Shown here: positions 7,770 through 15,213 of the stretch, piece after piece
How positions within the stretch are numbered: position 1 is the first letter of the stretch
How the letters are laid out: every line of letters begins with the position of its first letter
DNA from: Alphaproteobacteria bacterium
GTDB taxonomy: Bacteria; Pseudomonadota; Alphaproteobacteria; Caulobacterales; Parvularculaceae
Length of the DNA stretch: 58,138 nucleotides
Direction: 5' to 3'
Assembly: GCA_013151255.1 (NCBI GenBank)
Contig: JAADIQ010000014.1
Coordinates: 1 to 58,138 of the forward strand
Notes under the pieces: generated by a model
Told to the model about the DNA's origin: nothing
Databases searched by the model: none
What the model saw: only the letters and a program-made list of their open reading frames with translations
Made by a program: the position numbers and the translations under genes

Positions 7770-9320
7770 TCAATCCCACTGTAATTTCGCCTTAAGCCGC
7801 ATACCGTAGGTTCGCGGATTATTGTACCATCGGTTGAAATTAAATGCGTCGGACAGTTGCGATGTCGCGTAGGTTTTCTGCGTTAAATTGGATACGTAGC
7901 CTTCCAAACGAAGATTGCCGTCATCATCGAAGTTATATCCGGCGCCAAAATCGACGGTCACATAGCTGCTGACTTTATCAAAGAACGATGGAACTGGTTC
8001 GCCCGTCAATGGTTCTACGCCCGTGCCGTTGAACGGGGTAAGAAAGTGCGTTCCGCGATAGGCCACATTCAAAAGCCAATCCAGCGATCCGCGCGGCAAA
8101 TCGATAGACTGCGAAAGGTTCACATTGGCCGACCATTTTGGCGATCTCGGCAATCGATTCCCTTTGAGATCGCGCACCAGATCCTCTCCTGCGCCTTCAA
8201 TTGTCCCGTCGCCATCAAAGTCAAACGCATTCAAAGTTTGATTGAACGGAGGGCCAGCAAGGAAGTCGAAAAAGTTCGGCTGCGTCGCTGGATCGAAGGG
8301 ACCATAAAACCGATTTGGGTCGGCATTCGGGAAGGTTGTAAAGGCGCCGAAGCGCGGATCAACCACCTCACCTTTATCAAACTTTGCATCAAGATAAAGG
8401 ATATTCGTGGACAGATGCATGTTTCCCGGAAGGTCAATCCCGCCTTCTATATTCACCCCTTTGATCGATGATTCTGCTGCGTTGAAACGAAATGCGATTG
8501 ACCCGCCGCCGCCAGGAAGCAATCCGGGGTCAACGCCAATGATTGAAGCGGCCGTTTGAACGCTGATCAAAGACTGAAACACCTGGTCCTGATAATCGTT
8601 GTAGAAAGCCGAGATGTTGAACGTGGCGTTTCTTCCGCCTATTTTAAATTCATTCTTTGACCCAATTTCGTATAACGTGACTTTTTCGCCTCGATAAGTC
8701 GGTGCAATCGTCGGCGTGATGTTATCATTCAGTCCCGGTGCTGTGTGCCCGGTTGATACGAGCGCATAAAGCAAATTGTTATCGCTAACATCATAGGCCA
8801 GTCTCGCACGCCAATCGACGAATTTATCCCCTACCGAAGCGTTCTGCGCCGTAACACTAATGCCGCCGGCATTGCCTGCATTTAAAAGTGTCTGGAAATC
8901 ATCTGCGACGCCAAACGATGATATTCCGTCCAAATAAGTCGTGAGCCGTTCATCGTTTGTAATTACGCCGTCGCCGTCAATATCGGGGTCGAAGATGGTT
9001 CGGTCGCGTATAGCAAACTCAAATCCCGGCGTGCCAATACGCGGCCCAGAGCCATCGGCGCCAAAAATACCGCCAATACCGCCTAGAACCCCAATACCGC
9101 CGAAACGGGATTTCTTTTCATCCGTCCAGCGAACACCGCCAGTGATGCGTAAGCGGTCTGTTAAATCATATGTGGCGTCGCCGTAAAAGGACAAGGATTC
9201 TGAATCCGTATTCGGCTGGTTGAATTCTATGCCGAGGAAAAACGGCGCGCGGTCATCCGTGCCGCCAAGAAATGTGTACTGGTCCTCGCGAAGATAAAAC
9301 CCGCCAACGGCGTGCGTCAT
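7770..9320 (-). CDS. TonB-dependent receptor, C-terminal beta-barrel part (frameshifted from the N-terminal part)
   Basis: This frame carries most of the 22-strand outer-membrane barrel, starting at GGFYLREDQYTFLGG and ending in the usual aromatic C-terminal strand (YGMRLKAKLQWD). It begins where the upstream frame (9253-10452) loses similarity, so the two are one receptor of about 895 aa broken by a single-base frameshift near 9305-9335. Two calcium-loop-like motifs lie in probable surface loops: DIDGDGVITNDE (8949-8984), a perfect 12-residue EF-hand loop, and DFDGDGTIEGAG (8187-8222). The receptor lies upstream of the GH3 and SSS genes and probably imports a beta-glucoside or oligosaccharide. 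The frameshift may be a sequencing error or a real inactivation. Confidence 0.85.
   Translation of the reverse strand: MTHAVGGFYLREDQYTFLGGTDDRAPFFLGIEFNQPNTDSESLSFYGDATYDLTDRLRITGGVRWTDEKKSRFGGIGVLGGIGGIFGADGSGPRIGTPGFEFAIRDRTIFDPDIDGDGVITNDERLTTYLDGISSFGVADDFQTLLNAGNAGGISVTAQNASVGDKFVDWRARLAYDVSDNNLLYALVSTGHTAPGLNDNITPTIAPTYRGEKVTLYEIGSKNEFKIGGRNATFNISAFYNDYQDQVFQSLISVQTAASIIGVDPGLLPGGGGSIAFRFNAAESSIKGVNIEGGIDLPGNMHLSTNILYLDAKFDKGEVVDPRFGAFTTFPNADPNRFYGPFDPATQPNFFDFLAGPPFNQTLNAFDFDGDGTIEGAGEDLVRDLKGNRLPRSPKWSANVNLSQSIDLPRGSLDWLLNVAYRGTHFLTPFNGTGVEPLTGEPVPSFFDKVSSYVTVDFGAGYNFDDDGNLRLEGYVSNLTQKTYATSQLSDAFNFNRWYNNPRTYGMRLKAKLQWD
8949..8984 (-). other. EF-hand-like calcium loop in TonB receptor
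   Basis: The encoded DIDGDGVITNDE fits the canonical 12-residue EF loop exactly: acidic residues at 1, 3, 5 and 12, Gly at 6 and Ile at 8. It lies between barrel strands, in a likely extracellular loop. Confidence 0.5.
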
Positions 9321-10452
9321 CTGCCGAGAACAGACGCAGCTCCTGAATGATAGAGTTCGAATCTCGCTCCCACTGGAAAATGTTATATTGGTTTATATTT
9401 GCATCCGTGAAAAATGTATCGACCCCGGGAAATTCTGGCGTCAACGGATTGAACTGCAATGTCGAAAAATCTAGTTGACGATATGAACCGAGATATTCGA
9501 CAGAGACCCCGCCAAAATCATAAGTTATATTTGCCGAACCGCCCCAATGTGTCGTGTCCTCCGAAGAAGATCCATTGCCATAAACCACACGGCGCGGGTC
9601 TGCCAACTCATCGGCGCGCAATCCAGCAAAGCCAATCGCGGCGGCCACATTCGTGACCGGATATCCCGTTCCCTTTTCTTCGTTGTAATCGAATGAGAAA
9701 AGGGCGCGCAATCGGTCGTTGGGCTCCACGAGCAGTTGCGCCCGAATGCCGAAATCATCGTCTTCACCCGGAATTGTAACAGAGTTTGCTGTTGGCCCAA
9801 CATTGGTATAAAAACTGTCCCGGTTAAACGCCATGCCGGAGACACGGAAAGCCGCAGTTTCCGACAATGGAATGTTGAGAACCGCGCGATATGCTGTGGT
9901 GTCGTAGTTTCCAAATTCGACTTCCGTCTCAGCAGATAAAACACCAAGCTCAGGTTTCTTTGATATGATGTTTAGCGTACCTGCCGTTGCGTTGCGTCCG
10001 CGCAAAGTTCCTTGTGGTCCGACATTTACCTCAACCCGCTCTATGTCATGCCATACGCTGCTCAAGCCCGATGGGCGCGGAATATAAACGCCGTCAATAT
10101 GCGTTGCAGCAGCCGGGTCGCCGAGTTCCGTATTATTATCGGAGCCGATACCTCGGATAAATATTTCGATGTTGCCTTCCTGATTGCCGATCTGCAATCC
10201 TGGCAATAATCTATCAAGGTTCTCTATAGAATTAACACCGGTAAGGGCGAGCATATCACTATCAAAGTTACTCGCCGTCGCTGCTAAATCCTGCAGGCCC
10301 TGCTCTCGCCGCTCGACCGTAACAATAATTTCATCACGGGTATCTTCAGCATCTAAATCACTCGCCGTTTGTGCCGTCGCCGTCGCTGGAACAAGCGCTG
10401 ACGACGCCAGTAAACTAAGCACATAAAATTGCGCAGCATTTCTCTTGGTCAT
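9253..10452 (-). CDS. TonB-dependent receptor, N-terminal plug and first barrel strands (frameshifted)
   Basis: This frame holds a signal peptide (processed near ATAQTA), a TonB-box-like DEIIVTVERREQ, the plug domain with RGIGSDNNTELGDPA and VEVNVGPQGTLRGRNATAGT, and the first barrel strands. After ELRLFSADD (about 9325) it drifts into unrelated residues and stops at 9253, while the neighbouring frame continues the barrel. The ATG at 10452 is preferred over the TTG at 10464 because GGAGGGG lies just ahead of it. Two LacI-type operators upstream (10467-10480, 10522-10535) point to repression by the adjacent LacI protein. It resembles the Caulobacter/Sphingomonas type of receptor used for plant or algal glycans. 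Confidence 0.85.
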   Translation of the reverse strand: MTKRNAAQFYVLSLLASSALVPATATAQTASDLDAEDTRDEIIVTVERREQGLQDLAATASNFDSDMLALTGVNSIENLDRLLPGLQIGNQEGNIEIFIRGIGSDNNTELGDPAAATHIDGVYIPRPSGLSSVWHDIERVEVNVGPQGTLRGRNATAGTLNIISKKPELGVLSAETEVEFGNYDTTAYRAVLNIPLSETAAFRVSGMAFNRDSFYTNVGPTANSVTIPGEDDDFGIRAQLLVEPNDRLRALFSFDYNEEKGTGYPVTNVAAAIGFAGLRADELADPRRVVYGNGSSSEDTTHWGGSANITYDFGGVSVEYLGSYRQLDFSTLQFNPLTPEFPGVDTFFTDANINQYNIFQWERDSNSIIQELRLFSADDARRWRVLSSRGPVHISWRHG

Positions 10453-10466
10453 ATACCCCTCCAAAA

Positions 10467-10480
10467 TGACAAGGTTGTCA
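10467..10480. promoter_or_regulatory. LacI-type operator O2 upstream of TonB receptor
   Basis: TGACAAGGTTGTCA is a dyad TGACAA-N2-TTGTCA that starts 15 nt upstream of the receptor ATG and touches its ribosome-binding site. It repeats the arms of the site at 10522-10535. Confidence 0.7.
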
Positions 10481-10521
10481 ATTTCGGTTTCATGTGTATT
10501 GCGCGTTTAGCCATGAGTCAA

Positions 10522-10535
10522 TGACAAGCTTGTCA
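10522..10535. promoter_or_regulatory. LacI-type operator O1 upstream of TonB receptor
   Basis: TGACAAGCTTGTCA is a perfect 14-bp palindrome, 55 bp centre-to-centre from the second site. On the minus strand, a TTGCAA-N17-CATAAA promoter candidate lies immediately before it, so a bound repressor would block initiation. The LacI gene is next door (10665-11693). Confidence 0.75.
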
Positions 10536-10664
10536 TTTTTATGTAAACCTGTCCAAAATCTTGCAATATACGTGTATAATCAACGTATTATAATAAGATT
10601 ATTCCCGCAGACGCCGATCCCTAAAATCTGTCCTGGAACCAATCTCAATTCCCCCATAAGCCTT

Positions 10665-11693
10665 TCATCGTCGCGCCGTTGAATCGCCGATGATTAGCGT
10701 ATGCGGAAGAATTACCGGCTTTGCGGCTTTGTGTTCGTTGCCGTCGCGAGCGATCAAGAGGCGAACCGCACTTTCCCCTAACAATCGTATCGGCTGCATC
10801 ACCGTTGTCAGTTTGGGCCAGACAACCTTTGAGATTGTACCGCCGTCAAAACCGCAAACCGATAGGTCTTGCGGCGCCGACAGGCCGTGCGAATGCGCAT
10901 AGCTAAGCACGCCCGCCGCCGCCTCGTCATTGCCCGCAAAAATAGCCGTCGGCGGTTCTGATAACGCAAGTAAGGTTTCCGCTCCCAAAACGCCAGATTC
11001 GAAATCAAAGTTTCCTTCAACGACAAGACTTTCATCTAAGTCAATTTCGCCGCCCTCAAGAGCACTCTTATAACCCTCCAACCGGGCTTGCGTCGACGCG
11101 TGTCCTGGCATTCCTTTTATAAAGCCAATTCGCCGATGCCCGAGCGAAATAAGGTAATCGATGACTTCTTTGGAGGCGGCAAAATCATCAATAGCAATAT
11201 ATTGCTCGCCACGTTTTGGCTTGTTGGGTGAAATACGAACATAAGAAACGCCAAAATTTTTCAATACTTTTAATACGCTTGCATTGTCGCAAACGGGCGG
11301 TGTCATAAAAACGCCATCCAACTTGGTCTGGGACAAGAAGCGCGCAGTCTGCCCGCCCATATCAGGGCCCCGAAGCACCTCTACAACAAGGTGGTAGCCA
11401 TGCTCACGGCAATAGGCTAGCGCGCCATGCAAAATATCTGCTGGGTAATCGCCTTGCGGATTTTCATATAACAACCCAAGAACCAGCGAGCGATCCGCAC
11501 GAAGGCCGCGCGCAAAAACGTTTCGCTGATAGCTAAGGCTATCGATCGCTTTTTGAACACGCTCGCGCGTCTTGGCGCGCACTGTCGCTTCGTTGTTAAC
11601 AACGCGCGACACGGTTTTCATAGAAACGCCGGCCAGGTTGGCAACGTCTATTATTGTCGGGGGCGAACCGTTTTTTTTTCCAGGTGACTTCAT
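10665..11693 (-). CDS. LacI/GalR family transcriptional repressor
   Basis: A 342-aa regulator with the LacI N-terminal helix-turn-helix and hinge (IIDVANLAGVSMKTVSRVVN, residues 14-33) and a periplasmic-binding-protein-like sugar domain (GRXXXIGFIKG-like region around 185, and GNDEAAAGVLSYAHSHGL around 255). It lies directly upstream of the TonB receptor, GH3 and SSS genes on the same strand and divergent from a GPH symporter. The paired operators TGACAA-N2-TTGTCA in front of the receptor make it the likely repressor of the glucoside module, released by a sugar such as glucose or a disaccharide. The inducer cannot be read from sequence. Confidence 0.92.
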   Translation of the reverse strand: MKSPGKKNGSPPTIIDVANLAGVSMKTVSRVVNNEATVRAKTRERVQKAIDSLSYQRNVFARGLRADRSLVLGLLYENPQGDYPADILHGALAYCREHGYHLVVEVLRGPDMGGQTARFLSQTKLDGVFMTPPVCDNASVLKVLKNFGVSYVRISPNKPKRGEQYIAIDDFAASKEVIDYLISLGHRRIGFIKGMPGHASTQARLEGYKSALEGGEIDLDESLVVEGNFDFESGVLGAETLLALSEPPTAIFAGNDEAAAGVLSYAHSHGLSAPQDLSVCGFDGGTISKVVWPKLTTVMQPIRLLGESAVRLLIARDGNEHKAAKPVILPHTLIIGDSTARR

Positions 11694-11776
11694 CTGGCGG
11701 TCGCGCGCCTGTCGCGTTCTAGTTCAGGATTTATCATTACATCACATCAACAGCCAATTTCAGCCTTCCCATAATG

Positions 11777-11801
11777 GGTTGTGTCTGACACGCTCACAAC
11801 C
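11777..11801. promoter_or_regulatory. Inverted repeat abutting the GPH symporter start codon
   Basis: GGTTGTG (11777-11783) and CACAACC (11795-11801) form a perfect 7-bp dyad ending next to the ATG at 11802. No Shine-Dalgarno sequence is visible there. A second short dyad, CCCAT-A-ATGGG, lies just before. This could be an operator or a translation-controlling hairpin. Confidence 0.4.
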
Positions 11802-13169
11802 ATGAATCAAACCCAAAAACCAACTTCCACCCTCAGCTGGCGCGCCATGTTGAATTATGGCGTGGGCGATATGGGTTTGAATTTCTATTGGCAAGGCGCT
11901 GGTTATTTCCTTTTGTATTTTTACACCGATGTCGTCGGCCTCCCCAACACGACCGCAGGCATCGTCTATGCCATCGGCGGATTTGTCGATGCGATCAGCG
12001 ACCCCGCTATGGGCGTGATCGCAGATCGCACGCGCACGCGATGGGGCCGATATCGGCCTTACCTCCTATTTGGCGCCATCCCGCTTGGCATTTCGTTCAT
12101 GCTCCTCTTCACCGCGCCATGGGCGTTGCCCGCACAATGGGTAATCGTAGGCGCAATCGTGACACACATAGTCTTTCGCCTTTGTTACACAGCCGTCTCG
12201 ATACCCTATGGCGCATTGGGCGCCAGATTAACATTCAACGCTACGCAAAGAACACGCCTGGCTGGCGTCAGAATGCTTTTCGGCGCCATTGGAGGCGTAT
12301 TAATTGTCCTTTTCGCAACAAGCTTTCGCAACGTCATGTCCGACAAATTTGCATTTCTTTGGGCCAGCGCTTTTGCAGGTATTGTAGGCGCCGGGCTGAT
12401 ATATCTCACATTCGCGGGAACGATTGAGCGGCGCCTATCCGATGCATCAAACCAACAAGGTGTGTCGAATAGCTATGCCGTCAATAAAATTGCGACATTA
12501 CTCCTGGCGAACAAACCATTTATAATCCTAGTTGCTTCAATCTTTTTACTGACTATCGCGAATATGATAATTATCAAAACCATATTATATAGATTCGAGT
12601 ATATCCTTAAGGCGCCTGCCGCTGGTGGAATAGCCATTATATTAATGACCGCGGCGCCGTTATTGGCAATCCCATGCTGGGTTTGGGCATATATGAAATT
12701 TGACAAGAGGCCTGCATTTCTCGCAGGCTGCGGCTTTACCCTTGTCAGCCTCGTCGCGCTCTATTTTTCCGGTCAACACAACACATTCACCGCAATCACT
12801 GCGTATGTGTTCATCGCAATCGGCTTTAGCGCATTCGCTGTTGGGTTTTGGAGCATACTTCCAGATACAATTGATTACGGGCACTGGAAATCTGGAAGGC
12901 GAATGGAATCAGGACTGATCGGTTTCGCCTCTGCTACACAAAAAATAGCCATTGCCTTAGCCGGGCTTACGGTTGGGCTTATGCTGGATATGTTCGGCTA
13001 TCAGGCAAATCATGAGCAACAACAAGAGACTTTAAATGCGCTACATAATTTCAGCGTCCTCATCCCGATCTTGTTAATTTTCTTATCCGGTATAGTTTTT
13101 TCGTTGTACTCCATAACATCAAAAAACCACGCGGCAATCATGGATAAAATCGCAAACAACAAAACGTAG
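11802..13169 (+). CDS. GPH-family (MFS) sugar:cation symporter
   Basis: A 12-helix transporter of 455 aa from the ATG at 11802 (a GTG at 11781 would add 7 residues). N-terminal signatures of the glycoside-pentoside-hexuronide:cation symporters are present: LNYGVGDMGLNFYWQ, the SDPAMGVIADRTRTRWGRYRPY loop between helices 2 and 3, and a matching loop in the second half. These carriers import glycosides or disaccharides with a proton or sodium. It is divergent from the LacI gene and probably co-regulated with the GH3/TonB module. Substrate is unknown. Confidence 0.9.
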   Translation: MNQTQKPTSTLSWRAMLNYGVGDMGLNFYWQGAGYFLLYFYTDVVGLPNTTAGIVYAIGGFVDAISDPAMGVIADRTRTRWGRYRPYLLFGAIPLGISFMLLFTAPWALPAQWVIVGAIVTHIVFRLCYTAVSIPYGALGARLTFNATQRTRLAGVRMLFGAIGGVLIVLFATSFRNVMSDKFAFLWASAFAGIVGAGLIYLTFAGTIERRLSDASNQQGVSNSYAVNKIATLLLANKPFIILVASIFLLTIANMIIIKTILYRFEYILKAPAAGGIAIILMTAAPLLAIPCWVWAYMKFDKRPAFLAGCGFTLVSLVALYFSGQHNTFTAITAYVFIAIGFSAFAVGFWSILPDTIDYGHWKSGRRMESGLIGFASATQKIAIALAGLTVGLMLDMFGYQANHEQQQETLNALHNFSVLIPILLIFLSGIVFSLYSITSKNHAAIMDKIANNKT

Positions 13170-13179
13170 TTTTTTATCC

Positions 13180-13222
13180 GCAGGCTCTGCCCGAAGCATT
13201 CCCCATTCTAGGGCGAGCCTGC
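13180..13222. terminator. Long hairpin downstream of the GPH symporter
   Basis: GCAGGCTC-T-GCCC (13180-13192) pairs with GGGC-GAGCCTGC (13211-13222), giving 12 base pairs with one bulged T and an 18-nt loop. It lies 11 nt after the symporter stop, between convergent genes. No U-tract follows, so it may be a Rho-assisted or stability hairpin. Confidence 0.45.
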
Positions 13223-13365
13223 CGGGGAGTATATCCACCCTTGAAACCAAGAAACGATTTAGCAGATTTTTTCACAGGAATGCTGTGAATAGGTCGCCCT
13301 GCATAACTAGCGTCTGCTTCAAGACATCTGCCTTCGAAGAAAATCTTAAAACCTCTTCATCCGGA

Positions 13366-13848
13366 CTAATGCGTGTTCTCCGCGCCTCGAAAAACAGCGA
13401 CTACGTCAATTTCTATGAGAATATCGTCCCGTCCCCAATCGGCGCCGGGAACGGTGGTCCTCGCCGGTCGGAGATTGCCTAGCCTTTGCTCGTATACCGC
13501 GTTCATCGCGCGCACATCAGAAGGGTTTTTCAAATAGACCGTAATCTTGACCAGATCACCCAAACCAACGCCGGCGCTTGCCAATACCGTCTCAAGATTA
13601 TCAAAAACCTGCTCTGTCTGCGCACCAATATCGGCGGCCGCAAAGGCGCCTTTTTCAGCGTCAAAGGCAACAATACCTGATGTAAAAAAAAGCCCGCCCG
13701 CCCGAACAATGCTGGAATATGGCCCCAGCGGCGGTGACAATTCGGCATTGATGAACACTATATCCGAATTGTCTTCCAATCCCTTTTCATAGGAAGCGAC
13801 ACAAGCATAAAGCATGGGCGCCAGAAGAATGGAAAAGATGAGTTTCAT
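13366..13848 (-). CDS. RidA-family protein with lipoprotein signal
   Basis: A RidA/YjgF/UK114-type domain of about 125 aa: GPYSSIVRAGGLFFTSGIVA, then ITVYLKNPSDVRAMNAVY and RPARTTV. It is preceded by a lipoprotein signal peptide (lipobox LYAC). The ATG at 13848 gives this signal; a longer frame to 13884 adds 12 hydrophilic residues ahead of it and is less likely. RidA proteins normally act in the cytoplasm, deaminating reactive enamines and imines, so an exported form is unusual. It follows a second exported RidA-like gene with 38 nt between them, forming a two-gene operon. The catalytic Arg of RidA (in RPART) is present. Confidence 0.85.
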   Translation of the reverse strand: MKLIFSILLAPMLYACVASYEKGLEDNSDIVFINAELSPPLGPYSSIVRAGGLFFTSGIVAFDAEKGAFAAADIGAQTEQVFDNLETVLASAGVGLGDLVKITVYLKNPSDVRAMNAVYEQRLGNLRPARTTVPGADWGRDDILIEIDVVAVFRGAENTH

Positions 13849-13886
13849 GGCCGTTTTCGTGTGAGATCGCACCTGGGTCACCACCC

Positions 13887-14489
13887 TTAAACGCGAAGCT
13901 GAAAAGTCGCTTCGATTTCGACCGCAATGTTGTATGGAAGCGCGTTAACCCCAATCGCTGAACGCGCGTGCAGCCCCCTCTCGCCGAAGACTTCCACAAG
14001 CAGGTCAGAAGCGCCATCGATGACTTTAGGGTGTTCGGTAAAATCATCCGTACTGTTCACATATCCAGTAAGGCGCACCCATTGAACCACCCGTTCCAGG
14101 TCCCCGCCGCAGGCCGCTTTCGCCTGCGCCATGACACTCATGGCCGTAAGACGTGCAGCATACGCACCTTCCTCAACTGTTAAGTCGCGTCCTACTTTTC
14201 CAGATACCTTGGCGCCTTCGTCGGAGAAAGGCCCTTGCCCTGCGATATAAACCATATTTCCCACAATCCGATACGGCGCATAAGTCGCCACAGCCGCCGC
14301 TGGTCGAGGAAGCATCACCCCAAGTTCTGCCAATCGCATTTCAACTGTCCCCACTTTTTTTCTAGGCGCGCCTATGGCCGGTCCAATCCCAAACGCCAAC
14401 CCCGCAAAGCTGGCAGCTCCCATCCCCATCACCAACCGACGGCTCAGAACGCATTCACCCCCTCCGGGTTGGTTTTTGTCACTTCTCAT
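13887..14489 (-). CDS. RidA-family protein with Tat-like signal peptide
   Basis: About 200 aa. The N-terminus LSRRLVMGMGAASFAGLAFG has a twin-arginine and a hydrophobic stretch typical of Tat export. The RidA-like domain follows, with RIVGNMVYIAGQGPFSDEG, VVQWVRLTGYVNSTDDFTEH and ERGLHARSAIGVNALP. In this subgroup the position of the usual RPART Arg reads ARSAIGV. The start at 14489 has AGGAG about 9 nt upstream; a longer start at 14519 lies inside the inverted repeat shared with the MarR gene. Role unknown; export, pairing with a second RidA, and a nearby exported dipeptidase suggest periplasmic handling of reactive amino-acid or peptide products. Confidence 0.82.
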   Translation of the reverse strand: MRSDKNQPGGGECVLSRRLVMGMGAASFAGLAFGIGPAIGAPRKKVGTVEMRLAELGVMLPRPAAAVATYAPYRIVGNMVYIAGQGPFSDEGAKVSGKVGRDLTVEEGAYAARLTAMSVMAQAKAACGGDLERVVQWVRLTGYVNSTDDFTEHPKVIDGASDLLVEVFGERGLHARSAIGVNALPYNIAVEIEATFQLRV

Positions 14490-14509
14490 CCCCCGCATTC
14501 TCCTTATGT

Positions 14510-14549
14510 AAACATGCATTCAATTCAATTATGATGATAAAGCATGTTT
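14510..14549. promoter_or_regulatory. Inverted repeat AAACATGC...GCATGTTT between RidA and MarR genes
   Basis: AAACATGC (14510-14517) and GCATGTTT (14542-14549) are perfect 8-bp arms about 32 bp apart, covering the divergent starts of the exported RidA operon and the MarR regulator. It is a candidate MarR operator controlling both directions. Confidence 0.5.
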
Positions 14550-15143
14550 TTTATTGCGTTTGCAATTAAAAACATTACAATGCACATGATTGAGGTATGC
14601 AGCGAGGAAGAAAAAGTGGTGAAATTGGTGCAATTTCCGGATCCGCCGCTACGTATGAGGCGTTTTCCAAAAGACGTTAAAGTCCGCAACGCCTTAGAGC
14701 TTCGGACCTATCTTCCCTATCGCGCATTCACGTTGACGCTCAATCTTGCTTATCGCGGCAAGATGATCATTGACGGCGTCGCCATCCGCATCCGCGATTG
14801 GCGTATATTATCGTTACTGGCATCAACCGGTCCGCATACAAATCGTGAAATTGCAGACGCCATGGGGCTTGATAGCGCAACCATATCACGCGCTGTTCAA
14901 TATCTAAAAAAACATCAGCTGATTGAAGCGCGGCGTTCAAAACGCGATCGCCGTATGATGCTGGTGATGCTTACGCAAAAAGGCGCCGATGCACATGACG
15001 CGATTGCGCCAGAGCGAAAAAAATTCTCAGACGAAGTTGAATCGTGTCTGACAGAAGAAGAGCGAGGCGCACTCTATAACGCTTTTGATAAAATCGATGC
15101 ATTTTTTTCAGCCCGCCGCATCGAGCATGACGAATGGGAATGA
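14544..15143 (+). CDS. MarR-family transcriptional regulator
   Basis: A winged-helix regulator with the MarR core at about residues 75-150: WRILSLLASTGPHTNREIAD, then the recognition helix SATISRAVQYLKKHQLIEAR and the wing RSKRDRRMMLVMLTQKG. The N-terminal 60 residues are unusually long, and later ATGs at 14580 or 14586 are possible; none has a convincing ribosome-binding site. If 14544 were used, the gene start would lie inside the right arm of the inverted repeat 14510-14549. It is divergent from the RidA pair and upstream of a TonB receptor, and may control both. Ligand unknown. Confidence 0.85.
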   Translation: MFFIAFAIKNITMHMIEVCSEEEKVVKLVQFPDPPLRMRRFPKDVKVRNALELRTYLPYRAFTLTLNLAYRGKMIIDGVAIRIRDWRILSLLASTGPHTNREIADAMGLDSATISRAVQYLKKHQLIEARRSKRDRRMMLVMLTQKGADAHDAIAPERKKFSDEVESCLTEEERGALYNAFDKIDAFFSARRIEHDEWE

Positions 15144-15213
15144 CGTCGCCCGAACCGGGCAAATGAGACTGTCGCTAGAACGAAATCACAGGGGACCTAA
15201 TAGGAGGGGTATA

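Noticed and set aside
12206-12884. Antisense reading frames over the GPH symporter and similar long frames on opposite strands elsewhere
   Set aside because: They mirror the codon pattern of real genes, lack start signals and have no recognisable domains.
15085-15213. 43-residue extension of the second TonB receptor
   Set aside because: Lies inside the MarR gene; the signal peptide and AGGAGGGG support the start at 15214.
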